14,283 nt of DNA, from NCBI GenBank assembly GCA_031273445.1, contig JAISRV010000320.1, positions 1-14,283 on the forward strand, read 5' to 3'. Of the stretch, positions 7,501-13,156 are shown piece by piece; position 1 is the stretch's first letter, and each line of letters opens with the position of its first letter. Source of the stretch: Candidatus Adiutrix sp. GTDB lineage: Bacteria; Desulfobacterota; Desulfarculia; Adiutricales; Adiutricaceae. A model generated the notes under the pieces. It worked only from the letters and a program-made list of their open reading frames with translations. It did not search any database and was not told the DNA's origin. Position numbers and translations under genes: made by a program.

Positions 7501-9959
7501 GCTTCGGCCGGGTTTTCCGCGACGGCCGGCTTCCGGGCCGGGGCGGGTTTTTCTTTTTTGACGAAATAATTGGCCCCGGAGATAGGCACGGTAAAGGCGC
7601 GCGAAGTTTCGTCCGTCTCTTCGGCCGAAGCCGGGGAATCGGGCCAGGCCCGGAAGTCGACCGGGAGGCCCCAGGCGGCCAGTTGTCCCAGGAAGCGGGC
7701 CAGGCTCAGCCGCCCCCCGCCGTCCTGGTCCAGAGCCAGAACACGCGCCGCAGGGCCCAGGGCCGCGCGGGCCTCCTGGCTGAGGGCCCGGCCGGGGCCT
7801 ATTTCCAGCCAGGCGTCTATGCCCTGATGGGCCTTGCGATTGAGCTCCTGCGCCACATTGGTCTGGCCGGCGGAAAAGGATTGATCGGGCGCTTCGCCGA
7901 TGGCGGCGGAGGGCTTGAGGCCGAATTTCCGCAGAAGGTCCGTCAGGCCCCGGCTTACGGCCGTTACGGCGGCGCGGCGAACGCCGTCGGCCGCGAAAGC
8001 TTTGGCCCAGGCGGCCTGGCGTCCGTCTGAAGCCAAATCAGGCGGATACAGCAAAAGGCTTAAACGGGGCAGACCCGGTTCGGCGCGGGCCAGTTCTTCC
8101 TCGGCCCGGCTCAGCGCTTCGAGCATTTCCGGCCAGTCGCAGGCCAGTTCCAGAAACATGTTGCGGTAGGCCGCGGCCGGGCCGGGATACAGAAAGCCGT
8201 AAACATCGGCCTGGGCCCGTCCGGATCCCCAGAACACGCCCCCGGGCAGGTTCGCGCCGGCCAGGCCGGAAGCCGCCGACAGATCCTGAAGACGGCGGGC
8301 CAGGGCGGGCATAAGGCCGCGCGGCGAAACTATTATAAGGCGGGCAGGGTCGGAGGAATTGAAAGCGGTCCGGCTGACCCGGGCCAGGGCGCCGAGAGAT
8401 TGTTCGCCGGTTTTCTCCGCTTCCTGGAGGCGGGAGGCGAGGTCGGCCTCGGAGGCGGCGCTGAAGGCGAAAATCTCAAGGTCCGCCGGCGCCTCCGCCG
8501 CGGGCTTGGCGGGGGAGTTTTCTTCCAGGAGGCAATGAAAGTTGCTGCCGCCGAAGCCGAAAGCGCTGACTCCGGCGCGGCGCGGGTGAGCGGAAGAGCG
8601 CGGCCAGGGGCGGGCGCACGAGGAAAGGTAAAAGGGCGAGCCCTCTCTGGCGAGTTCCGCCAGAGGCTTTTTAACTTTGGCGGCCGGCGGAAGCACCTTG
8701 AAATAAAGGGCCAGCGCGGCTTTGATCAGCCCGGCCGCGCCGGCGGCCGCCTTGGTGTGGCCGATCTGGGCCTTGACCGAACCCAGGGCGCACCAGGGGT
8801 CCGGCCTGGCCGCGTCGGACGTTCCGGTCGCGCCGGACGCGGGGCGAGCGGCGGCAAAGACTCTGGTCAGGGCCGCGACTTCCACCGCGTCGCCCACGGC
8901 CGTGCCCGTGCCGTGGCCTTCGACCAGTTCCACGGTGGCGGGGCTGATTTCAGCCTGGCTGAAAGCGCTTTCCAAGGCCCGAACCTGACCCTCGACCGAA
9001 GGGGCGAAAATGGCCGTGCCGCGGCCGTCGCTGGAAGCGCCTATCGCCTTGATGACCGCGCAGATGCGGTCGCCGTCGCGGCGGGCCTCGTCCAGGCGTT
9101 TCAGCACCATTACGCCTATGCCGTCGCCCAATAGGGTGCCGTCGCCGTCCTGGTCGTAGGGCCGCACTTCGCCGGCGGGGGACAGGGCCGGGGTTTTGGA
9201 GAAACAGGTGTACATGAAGGGGTCGCTGAAGGTGTCCAGGCCGCCGGTGACCACCAGGTCGGCCTGGCCGCTCGACAGTTCCATGACCCCCTGCCGCAGC
9301 GCGGCCAGGGAACTGGCGCAGGCGGCGTCCACCGCCATATTGCCGCCGCCCAGATTCAGTCGGTTGGCGATGCGGCCGGCGGCGACGTTGCCCAGGAGGC
9401 CGGGGAAAGAGTTCTCCTGCCATGGGGCGAACTCGGCGGCGAAGCGTTCCAGCACTTCGTCGGCCACGCTCCGGCTCACGCCGCTGTCGGCCAGAGCCCG
9501 CCTCAATTGCGGATGGGCCAGCCGGGAGCCCAGGCTTACCACCATTTTCAGCGCGCCCGTAACCCCCAGCATGACCGCCGTGCGTCCGTGGTCATGGCCG
9601 CTGTCGGCGCCGTAGCCGGCGTCGGCCAGGGCCCGGTCGGCCGCGACCAGCCCTAAAAGCTGGGTGGCGTCGATGGCGGAAAGGTCGTTGGGGGCTATGC
9701 CGTACCGGAGCGGTTCGAAGTCCACTTTGGATAAAAATCCGCCCCGGCGCCCATAGGTTTTGTCGGCGGCTTTCGGGTCCGGGTCATAATAGTCATCCAC
9801 CGACCAGTGGTCGGCCGGAACGTCGCTGATGGAGTCACGGCATTCCTTAATGGCCGCCCAATAGCCCGCGATGCTGTCGGCGCCCGGAAAAAGGCAGCCC
9901 AGGCCGATAATGGCGACAGCCGTGGTTTTGTTGTTTTTGCTGGCAGAGTCCGGCGTCAT
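4530..9959 (-). CDS. pfaA: PfaA/Pfa2-like lipid synthase subunit: KS-(degenerate AT)-4xACP-KR
   Basis: This 1809-residue subunit carries the growing acyl chain. The ATG at 9957-9959 follows an AGGGAAA ribosome site. Domains: a ketosynthase at about 10-455, with Cys214 in DAACASSL, His349 in EGHGTGT and His401 in IGHTKAAAG; an acyltransferase remnant at about 587-765, with GFLYPGPAAAY and a late LEIGPG but no GHSxG; an Ala/Pro-rich linker; four acyl carrier domains whose phosphopantetheine serines are Ser925, Ser1017, Ser1110 and Ser1202 in LGLDSI; a Pro-rich linker at about 1255-1290 with KRKPGRPPK; and a ketoreductase, with a structural half from about 1325 (SYWRVEPAPL) and a catalytic half from TGGARGV at 1531, Ser1703 and Tyr1716 (ADYAAGN). 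It stops about 90 residues after the KR tyrosine, so the PS-DH often found at the end of PfaA is absent. KS-MAT-ACP(n)-KR is the diagnostic PfaA order. It should work with the KS-CLF-AT-DH and ER subunits next to it. The loss of the AT core is the main oddity. Confidence 0.93.
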   Translation of the reverse strand: MTPDSASKNNKTTAVAIIGLGCLFPGADSIAGYWAAIKECRDSISDVPADHWSVDDYYDPDPKAADKTYGRRGGFLSKVDFEPLRYGIAPNDLSAIDATQLLGLVAADRALADAGYGADSGHDHGRTAVMLGVTGALKMVVSLGSRLAHPQLRRALADSGVSRSVADEVLERFAAEFAPWQENSFPGLLGNVAAGRIANRLNLGGGNMAVDAACASSLAALRQGVMELSSGQADLVVTGGLDTFSDPFMYTCFSKTPALSPAGEVRPYDQDGDGTLLGDGIGVMVLKRLDEARRDGDRICAVIKAIGASSDGRGTAIFAPSVEGQVRALESAFSQAEISPATVELVEGHGTGTAVGDAVEVAALTRVFAAARPASGATGTSDAARPDPWCALGSVKAQIGHTKAAAGAAGLIKAALALYFKVLPPAAKVKKPLAELAREGSPFYLSSCARPWPRSSAHPRRAGVSAFGFGGSNFHCLLEENSPAKPAAEAPADLEIFAFSAASEADLASRLQEAEKTGEQSLGALARVSRTAFNSSDPARLIIVSPRGLMPALARRLQDLSAASGLAGANLPGGVFWGSGRAQADVYGFLYPGPAAAYRNMFLELACDWPEMLEALSRAEEELARAEPGLPRLSLLLYPPDLASDGRQAAWAKAFAADGVRRAAVTAVSRGLTDLLRKFGLKPSAAIGEAPDQSFSAGQTNVAQELNRKAHQGIDAWLEIGPGRALSQEARAALGPAARVLALDQDGGGRLSLARFLGQLAAWGLPVDFRAWPDSPASAEETDETSRAFTVPISGANYFVKKEKPAPARKPAVAENPAEAVNLLENMMAETARLHQEFLNYQAEALQLMRQSLGNHASPVPAAARAAAPRAISVARAASAPASEAGSPSSSVAGLILETVAAETGYPVDMLNLDMNLETDLGLDSIKKVEIMAALSEKMPSIQDLGAESLNSLTTLGDLARLAAPFDSPPAVAGRTPEKPAADAWPLLKRTVARETGYPPEMLAPHLSLADDLGLDSIKLVEIVSAISEQLPAAETLSAETLGAARTLGDLAAALAAGAAPAARAATPPVAPAKRSTDDLLMEVLSAETGYPVDMLNLDMNLESDLGLDSIKKVEIMAALSERLPGAEALGTAEALNEAETLRDLSRMLAAGGEARPAAVPAAAPSADQARLLLDIVAAETGYPADMLSFEADLETDLGLDSIKKVEIMAALNEKLGAGGDQASPSTEALNEARTLGDLHNILSGRIAPGYRAERISAPAPPPAPVPARAPEAPAPPPKRKPGRPPKNSPPAFKEIAAEPSADELTTGLSYWRVEPAPLKRLKGGAEPQLPPAGATVWVLADGGRLPDELTRVFTDKGLKAKTIRWGETGRLDELPPPEALVIIWPGAEYNFDLAAAAFRVIRAAGQRLSAAAREGLNPLIMGLTFMGGSFALSEKGAAFSPASASLCGLIKTVAREWPGVRARAIDLPPAAYGSEAPRYIGAILDACSNAAPVEVGIRGPEELNTPSLSAYKLKNIRVRHLREGQTLIVTGGARGVTAAAIKELARSLRPNLVILGRTPLAPVEPSWLRELKTESEIREALFQRAAVKPGPRELARESAQIIRGRELRENLAAFEKAGARATYISGEMGRETILRAAVKEIRQKHGPIHGFIHGAGVLADSLILDKKDEDFALVFNTKARLAAAILEELRDEPLNLLAFFSSSSARFGRKGQADYAAGNEVLNKMAQAAMAAHRGIKCLSVNWGPWEGGMVTPSLANLFEKEGIGLIPMLEGAKLFSTLVGTPKNDPAEVVVLGPGASLAALDGRPRL
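6230..7295 (-). repeat. Tandem array of four acyl carrier protein domains within the PfaA-like gene
   Basis: Four ACP units repeat every 92-93 codons, measured from serine to serine (residues 925, 1017, 1110, 1202). Units 1, 3 and 4 share ETGYPxDML and DLGLDSIKKVEIMAAL. Unit 2 differs: it has RETGYPPEML, LSLADD before LGLDSI, and IKLVEIVSAISEQLP after the serine. Tandem ACPs are a hallmark of Pfa-type synthases, where more copies generally raise output. All four keep the serine that accepts phosphopantetheine, so all could be active. Confidence 0.93.
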
Positions 9960-9963
9960 CGGT

Positions 9964-10020
9964 TTATTTCCCTAAAGTATTATGGCTGAATCGAAAAATG
10001 TCGTCGTCTTTGGTCGTCAT
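9964..10020 (-). other. Possible 18-codon leader reading frame before the pfaA-like gene
   Basis: An ATG at 10018-10020 opens a frame encoding MTTKDDDIFRFSHNTLGK and ending in TAA four bases before the pfaA-like ATG. The ribosome site of the big gene (AGGGAAA) forms the last codons of the small frame, so the two could be translationally coupled. There is no evident Shine-Dalgarno sequence ahead of the small frame, and a frame of this length occurs easily by chance. Confidence 0.15.
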
Positions 10021-10118
10021 GCGTTGCTGGAGCGATATAATTCCCATGCGCGGGCCAACGATGTTTCAGACCGGGCGTCGACACAGAGGCCAAGCCGCAA
10101 AATCGAAAATGTCCGTCG
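9989..10118. repeat. Imperfect direct repeat pair in the pfaA-like upstream region
   Basis: AATCGAAAAATGTCGTCG at 9989-10006 and AATCGAAAATGTCCGTCG at 10101-10118 (plus strand) differ only by two single-base gaps, and their starts are 112 bp apart. They lie between the candidate promoter and the start codon. They may be regulator sites or a trace of local duplication; no function can be assigned. Confidence 0.5.
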
Positions 10119-10144
10119 GCGGCGCGCTTGTTATTGACTCGCCG

Positions 10145-10173
10145 AATAAACATACCACGCGTGATTTCGTCAA
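10145..10173 (-). promoter_or_regulatory. Candidate promoter for the PfaA/PfaC-like megasynthase genes
   Basis: On the minus strand TTGACG (10173-10168) is followed after exactly 17 bp by TTTATT (10150-10145). The -35 matches five of six consensus bases and the -10 matches four of six. It would start transcription about 180 bp upstream of the pfaA-like ATG. The -35 overlaps one arm of a perfect inverted repeat. The call is by eye only, and a chance match remains possible. Confidence 0.4.
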
Positions 10174-10186
10174 AGCCCGAAATCAC
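10161..10186. promoter_or_regulatory. Perfect inverted repeat, possible operator or hairpin
   Basis: GTGATTTCG and CGAAATCAC form two perfect 9-bp arms around an 8-base spacer. The left arm overlaps the candidate -35 element, which would suit a dimeric repressor site. On the plus strand the repeat is followed by AATATTTTT, so it could also act as a rho-independent terminator for leftward-opposing transcription, but no plus-strand gene lies upstream to need one. I do not recognise the sequence as a known regulator's site. Confidence 0.5.
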
Positions 10187-10293
10187 AATATTTTTGCCGC
10201 AGAGGCGTTGCGATGTTTAATAGCCGGGTCTATAGCATGAGTCCATTCGGACAAGCTCGTCGCGGAGGGCCCCGGCCGGGCCGGGACTTGAAC

Positions 10294-10311
10294 CGGGCGG
10301 AAAACCTCCCG
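10294..10311 (-). terminator. Stem-loop just past the pfaD-like stop codon
   Basis: Four bases after the stop the minus strand reads CGGGAGG-TTTT-CCGCCCG, a 7-bp stem with one A-G mismatch and a four-base loop. No T-run follows, so it is not a classical intrinsic terminator. It may stabilise the 3' end of the upstream message or attenuate read-through. A very GC-rich self-complementary stretch (10268-10282) follows immediately. Confidence 0.3.
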
Positions 10312-10315
10312 CTTC

Positions 10316-11851
10316 TCAAAAATATCCGGCGATGTCCGCCAGGGCGCGCGGCCTCAGGCTCGGGTCGGCCTCATCGGGCAGCGCTCCGAGGGCTTTGGCC
10401 AGGTTGAAACGCGTCAAAACCGCCGCGCCGTAAAAAAGATTCATAGCCAGGTCGACCACTTTGCGATTTTCAGGGCGCTCATAAAGCGTATCTTTGGCCC
10501 ATTCGTTGAAAGCGCCCTGGGCGGGGCCGCAGAATATCTGCCAGTCGGTGCGGCGCTCTTCGACTCCGCCGATGGCCCAGCGGGAGGCCTGGCCGAGATA
10601 CCACCTGAAGACCAGGGCCATCCTGTATTTGGGGTCGGCCTCGGCCTTTTCCGCCTGGATCGGATCGCGTTTTTCGAAAAAAGCTTTCGTCTGCTTCCAG
10701 ACGTCGCTTAGGGGTTGCTTGAATATCTGAGTTTCAAAGGTTTCCCGGTCGGCCGCCGGTATTTCCTCCAGCGAGCCGTACTGCCGGTAGGCGTCGGCCA
10801 GTTTCTGGGCTCGCATGGCATAGAGCGTGCCGAACTTCAGAACCTGCACTTTGGCCCCCAGCTCGAACATGTCCGCCGCCGGCCCCTGGACCATGTCGGC
10901 CTGCCCGGCCTTGGCCAGAATTTCCCGCCCGGCCGGGGCCAGTCCTGATTCCAGGCAGGACTGGTTGATGGAGCCGGTGACGAAGTAGGCGGCGCCGGCC
11001 TGCGCGGCGGCCAATAGGGCCCAGGGGGTGCCGATGCCGCCGGCCGCGCCGACGCGAAGCGGCGTTTTGTAGGCGTGCTTGACGGTATATTCATGGGCCG
11101 CGGCGACAATGGCCGGCCAGAGGGCCAGGGCGGGGCGGAAGTCGGTATGGCCGCCTGAGTCGGCTTCGGCCGTCAGGTCGCCGGCCATGGGAATATAAGG
11201 CGCCAGGTCGGCTTCAGCTTGGGTTATCCAGCCGCGCCGCAAAGCTTCCCGCACCAGTTTGTCGGGCGGCGGCGAAAAAAAGCGGCGGGCCAGTTCAACT
11301 CTTGAGACCTTAGCCATGATCCGGTTGGGGACGTTGACGGCGCCGTCGGGGTTTCTGACCGCGCCGGAGAGGCGGTAACGCACCAATAACGGGGTGAGCT
11401 GCATAAAGGCCGAAGCCTCGATCAGGCGCACTTCATGTTTTAAATATATGTCGGTCACGGCTTCTTCCCAAGCCGGGTCGTGGGGGGCGTTGATCAGGCA
11501 TGAACCGAAGCGTTCGCCGCCCGGGTCTTTTTTTAGGGCCGCCACGGCTTCTTCCACTTTGGCCGGCTGAAGGCCCGAAGCCCCGAAAATGCCCAGACAG
11601 CCGCCCTCGGCCAGGGCCCTGACCATGGCTATGGAGCTGATGCCGCCGACCATGGCCCCGCCGACATAGGCGAAACGCAGGCCATATTCTTCCCTGAATC
11701 TGGCGGAGCCGAAACTGGCGGGCGATATCCGCGGGATGAGGCCGGACAGCGGGCCGTCGGACGCGGAACCCGGCGAACCGTCTGTTTTTATATAAATGGG
11801 TTTGTTGGAGTTTTTGAGATCGGCGACAAAGGCGTTTCTGTCTTGCGTCAT
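10316..11851 (-). CDS. pfaD: PfaD/Pfa1-like FMN-dependent enoyl reductase
   Basis: This 511-residue protein is the trans-acting enoyl reductase of Pfa-type synthases, an NPD-like FMN TIM-barrel enzyme that reduces enoyl-ACP intermediates with NAD(P)H. Visible signatures are an N-terminal strand with AYVGGAMVGGISS (61-73), NAPHDPAWEE (121-130), IEASAFMQLTP (144-154), an FMN-site-like AGDLTAEADSGGH (223-235), RVGAAGGIGTPWA (266-278) and FVTGSINQSCLESG (290-303). The C-terminal third (FRWYLGQASRWAIGG, FCGPAQGAFNEW) is typical of PfaD and absent from simple nitronate monooxygenases. Length matches PfaD. The ATG at 11849-11851 has AAGGTGG upstream with a rather long 12-base spacer. It starts 23 bp after the PPTase stop, so the two are probably co-transcribed. 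The next gene is 356 bp away. Confidence 0.94.
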   Translation of the reverse strand: MTQDRNAFVADLKNSNKPIYIKTDGSPGSASDGPLSGLIPRISPASFGSARFREEYGLRFAYVGGAMVGGISSIAMVRALAEGGCLGIFGASGLQPAKVEEAVAALKKDPGGERFGSCLINAPHDPAWEEAVTDIYLKHEVRLIEASAFMQLTPLLVRYRLSGAVRNPDGAVNVPNRIMAKVSRVELARRFFSPPPDKLVREALRRGWITQAEADLAPYIPMAGDLTAEADSGGHTDFRPALALWPAIVAAAHEYTVKHAYKTPLRVGAAGGIGTPWALLAAAQAGAAYFVTGSINQSCLESGLAPAGREILAKAGQADMVQGPAADMFELGAKVQVLKFGTLYAMRAQKLADAYRQYGSLEEIPAADRETFETQIFKQPLSDVWKQTKAFFEKRDPIQAEKAEADPKYRMALVFRWYLGQASRWAIGGVEERRTDWQIFCGPAQGAFNEWAKDTLYERPENRKVVDLAMNLFYGAAVLTRFNLAKALGALPDEADPSLRPRALADIAGYF

Positions 11852-11874
11852 AATTTTATAAAACCACCTTAACT

Positions 11875-12657
11875 TTATTCATGCGGCCATATTTCCGCCC
11901 GAATTTTTCCCGCGGGCGCCTCCGCCGGGAAAGCCAGCGCCAGCATAAATTCGTCATAAACCATTATCTCCGCCTCCGCCCGCGCCGTGGGGGGGCCGAG
12001 CCAGTCGACCACGACCAGGCCCCGCTCCCGGTCGACGCGGGCCGCCCTGACGGAATCAAGGTGGTTCAGTAGGGCCCGGCCCCAGCATTTCGCGGCGGCT
12101 TCCCGGGCGCACCACAGGGCCAGATAGCCGCCGGCGTCGGAAAACTCTTCCGCCAGGCGCCTCTCCGGGCCGGTGAAGGCCCAACGGGCCATGCTGGCCT
12201 TGACGGGGCGGTCGGCGCGTTCCAGGTCCACGCCCACCGGTTCGCGGCGGGAGACGACGGCGGCGGCCGCGCCCCTAGTGTGGCTGATCGACAACCAGCC
12301 GCGCGGACGCTCCGGCCCCGCGGTCAGGCCGGGTCGGTAAAGATCGGGGCGGCCTTCGGAATTTTTGCGTATTTCCTGGTCCCCGGGCGGCCCCCCCCAC
12401 AGCAGCGCGGCGGCGGCCTTGGCGGCCATGCGGCCGCTCAGCCAGGCCCGATAGGCCGCCGGCGCCGTTTTGCCCCGGCCTTCCGAGGCTTCAGCCCGGG
12501 TCAGAAAGGGCTGGAACGCGTTTTCGTCCCGCTCCGGATCGTCCCGGAAAAAGGCGGGGACAATATCGGCCCGCTCCACGGGCAGGAGGGCTATCGACAG
12601 GGACGGCGCGACTTCAATGGTTCTGATTTCTTCGCCGCCCTGATTGTAACGCCGCAT
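11875..12657 (-). CDS. Sfp-type 4'-phosphopantetheinyl transferase
   Basis: This 260-residue enzyme transfers phosphopantetheine from CoA to the ACP serines of the synthase encoded downstream; PUFA clusters often carry such a gene (pfaE). Motifs: EGRPDL (101-106), WLSISHT (121-127), VGVDLE (141-146) with metal-binding Asp144 and Glu146, and WCAREAAAK (182-190) with Glu186 and Lys190. Arg replaces the common Lys before Glu in the last motif, which is tolerated in the family. The length fits the Sfp/EntD group. GAGG sits seven bases before the ATG. It is the first gene of the minus-strand locus and is separated from the pfaD-like gene by 23 bp. Its placement suggests that it serves the four tandem ACPs, though it may also act on others. 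Confidence 0.93.
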   Translation of the reverse strand: MRRYNQGGEEIRTIEVAPSLSIALLPVERADIVPAFFRDDPERDENAFQPFLTRAEASEGRGKTAPAAYRAWLSGRMAAKAAAALLWGGPPGDQEIRKNSEGRPDLYRPGLTAGPERPRGWLSISHTRGAAAAVVSRREPVGVDLERADRPVKASMARWAFTGPERRLAEEFSDAGGYLALWCAREAAAKCWGRALLNHLDSVRAARVDRERGLVVVDWLGPPTARAEAEIMVYDEFMLALAFPAEAPAGKIRAEIWPHE

Positions 12658-12794
12658 GGCCCCACCTCGACAATCAGTCCAATGTATACCATACGCGTCG
12701 ATGAATCAACCCTTAAAATCGCATAATATATATAAATAGACTTATATGTTTATTTTGTGTTGTCGCAGTTTCATCAGGGCGGAAGCTGTTTTCC
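12658..12794. other. AT-rich divergent intergenic region between PPTase and creD-like genes
   Basis: The region separates minus-strand and plus-strand genes and contrasts with the GC-rich surroundings, especially around 12712-12757 (TAATATATATAAATAG and nearby). It must hold promoters in both directions. I can suggest one for the minus strand but see no well-spaced -35/-10 pair for the plus strand. I saw no TTCAC-N6-TTCAC tag of the E. coli CreB type. Confidence 0.6.
12681..12709 (-). promoter_or_regulatory. Candidate promoter for the PPTase-pfaD-like unit
   Basis: Minus-strand TTGATT (12709-12704) and TACATT (12686-12681) are separated by 17 bp, each matching four of six consensus bases. 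The start point would fall about 15 bases ahead of the PPTase ATG, leaving a short leader that still includes the GAGG site. An AT-rich stretch lies just upstream (12712-12757). An alternative -10 is TATACA two bases away. The evidence is modest. Confidence 0.35.
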
Positions 12795-13013
12795 ATGAAA
12801 TCTCCGCAAAATATCGATAATTTCTCCGCTGGCGGGGGCTATGATGCGGCCGTAATCAAAGGCTTGAAGAAACCGGCTGACTTCAGCCATATTTATGAAA
12901 GCGAGGTCATTATTATGCGTGGAGAATGGTTGTGGCTGTTGACGGCCATGTTTGTCGTCCTGGCTCTTTGCGTGGCTCTGAGTCTTCAATTTCTCCGCCG
13001 GCGGGGGCTATGA
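12795..13013 (+). pseudogene. Truncated first copy of the creD-like 5' end
   Basis: A frame of 72 codons runs from an ATG at 12795 through the ATG of repeat unit 1 (12915), encodes MRGEWLWLL and the membrane segment up to ALSL, then shifts at the duplication junction to QFLRRRGL and stops at 13011-13013. It is best read as the former start of the creD-like gene, cut off by the tandem duplication. From 12915 the product would be 32 residues with a single hydrophobic segment. A GAGGT site precedes 12915, so a small membrane peptide might still be made. Before the duplication the gene could have begun at 12915, or at 12795 with a 40-residue extension; the latter has no obvious protein character. 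Confidence 0.65.
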
Positions 13014-13156
13014 TGCGGCCGTAATCAAGGGCTTGAAGAAACCGGCTGACTTCAGCCATATTTATGAAAGCGAGATCATTATTATGCGTGGAGAATGGTT
13101 GTGGCTGTTGACGGCCATGTTTGTCGTCCTGGCTCTTTGCGTGGCTCTGAGTCTTC
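12819..13156. repeat. Tandem duplication, two 169-bp units over the 5' end of the creD-like gene
   Basis: Unit 1 (12819-12987) and unit 2 (12988-13156) are adjacent and differ at only three positions: 12830 T versus 12999 C, an A to G change in the AATCAAAGG stretch, and GCGAGGTC versus GCGAGATC just before the start codon. Each unit starts at AATTTCTCCGC and ends at GAGTCTTC, and carries an upstream leader, a small palindrome (GGCTGA-CT-TCAGCC) and the first 24 codons of the creD-like gene. As 169 is not divisible by three, the copies are in different frames. The high identity points to a recent event. Confidence 0.95.

Larger units (their letters stand above)
9960..10315. other. 356-bp non-coding gap between pfaD-like and pfaA-like genes
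   Basis: This gap is much longer than the other junctions in the locus (23 and 42 bp) and visibly more AT-rich in parts. I see no convincing protein gene. It holds a hairpin just past the upstream stop, a perfect 9-bp inverted repeat, a sigma70-like promoter candidate facing the pfaA-like gene, an imperfect 18-bp direct repeat, and an 18-codon reading frame ending four bases before the pfaA-like start. The contents suggest that the two megasynthase genes can be transcribed separately from the PPTase and ER genes. Confidence 0.7.

Noticed and set aside
4530..9959. Assignment as a heterocyst glycolipid synthase or as a definite EPA/DHA synthase
   Set aside because: The PfaD-type ER and tandem ACPs point to the Pfa superfamily, but the missing MAT core and PS-DH prevent naming a specific product from sequence alone.
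9980..10186. A 68-codon minus-strand frame in the gap before the pfaA-like gene
   Set aside because: It has no ribosome site, no recognisable sequence, and contains the candidate promoter elements; it is probably chance.
10275..10300. A tRNA T-arm-like GGTTCAAGTCCCGG on the minus strand
   Set aside because: The bases flanking the loop do not form a 5-bp T stem, and no anticodon, D arm or acceptor pairing can be built upstream. It is a chance match, not a tRNA or a tRNA attachment site.
12774..12989. A 71-codon minus-strand frame over the first duplicated unit
   Set aside because: It is antisense to the broken creD-like start, carries no domain, and has no ribosome site that I can see.
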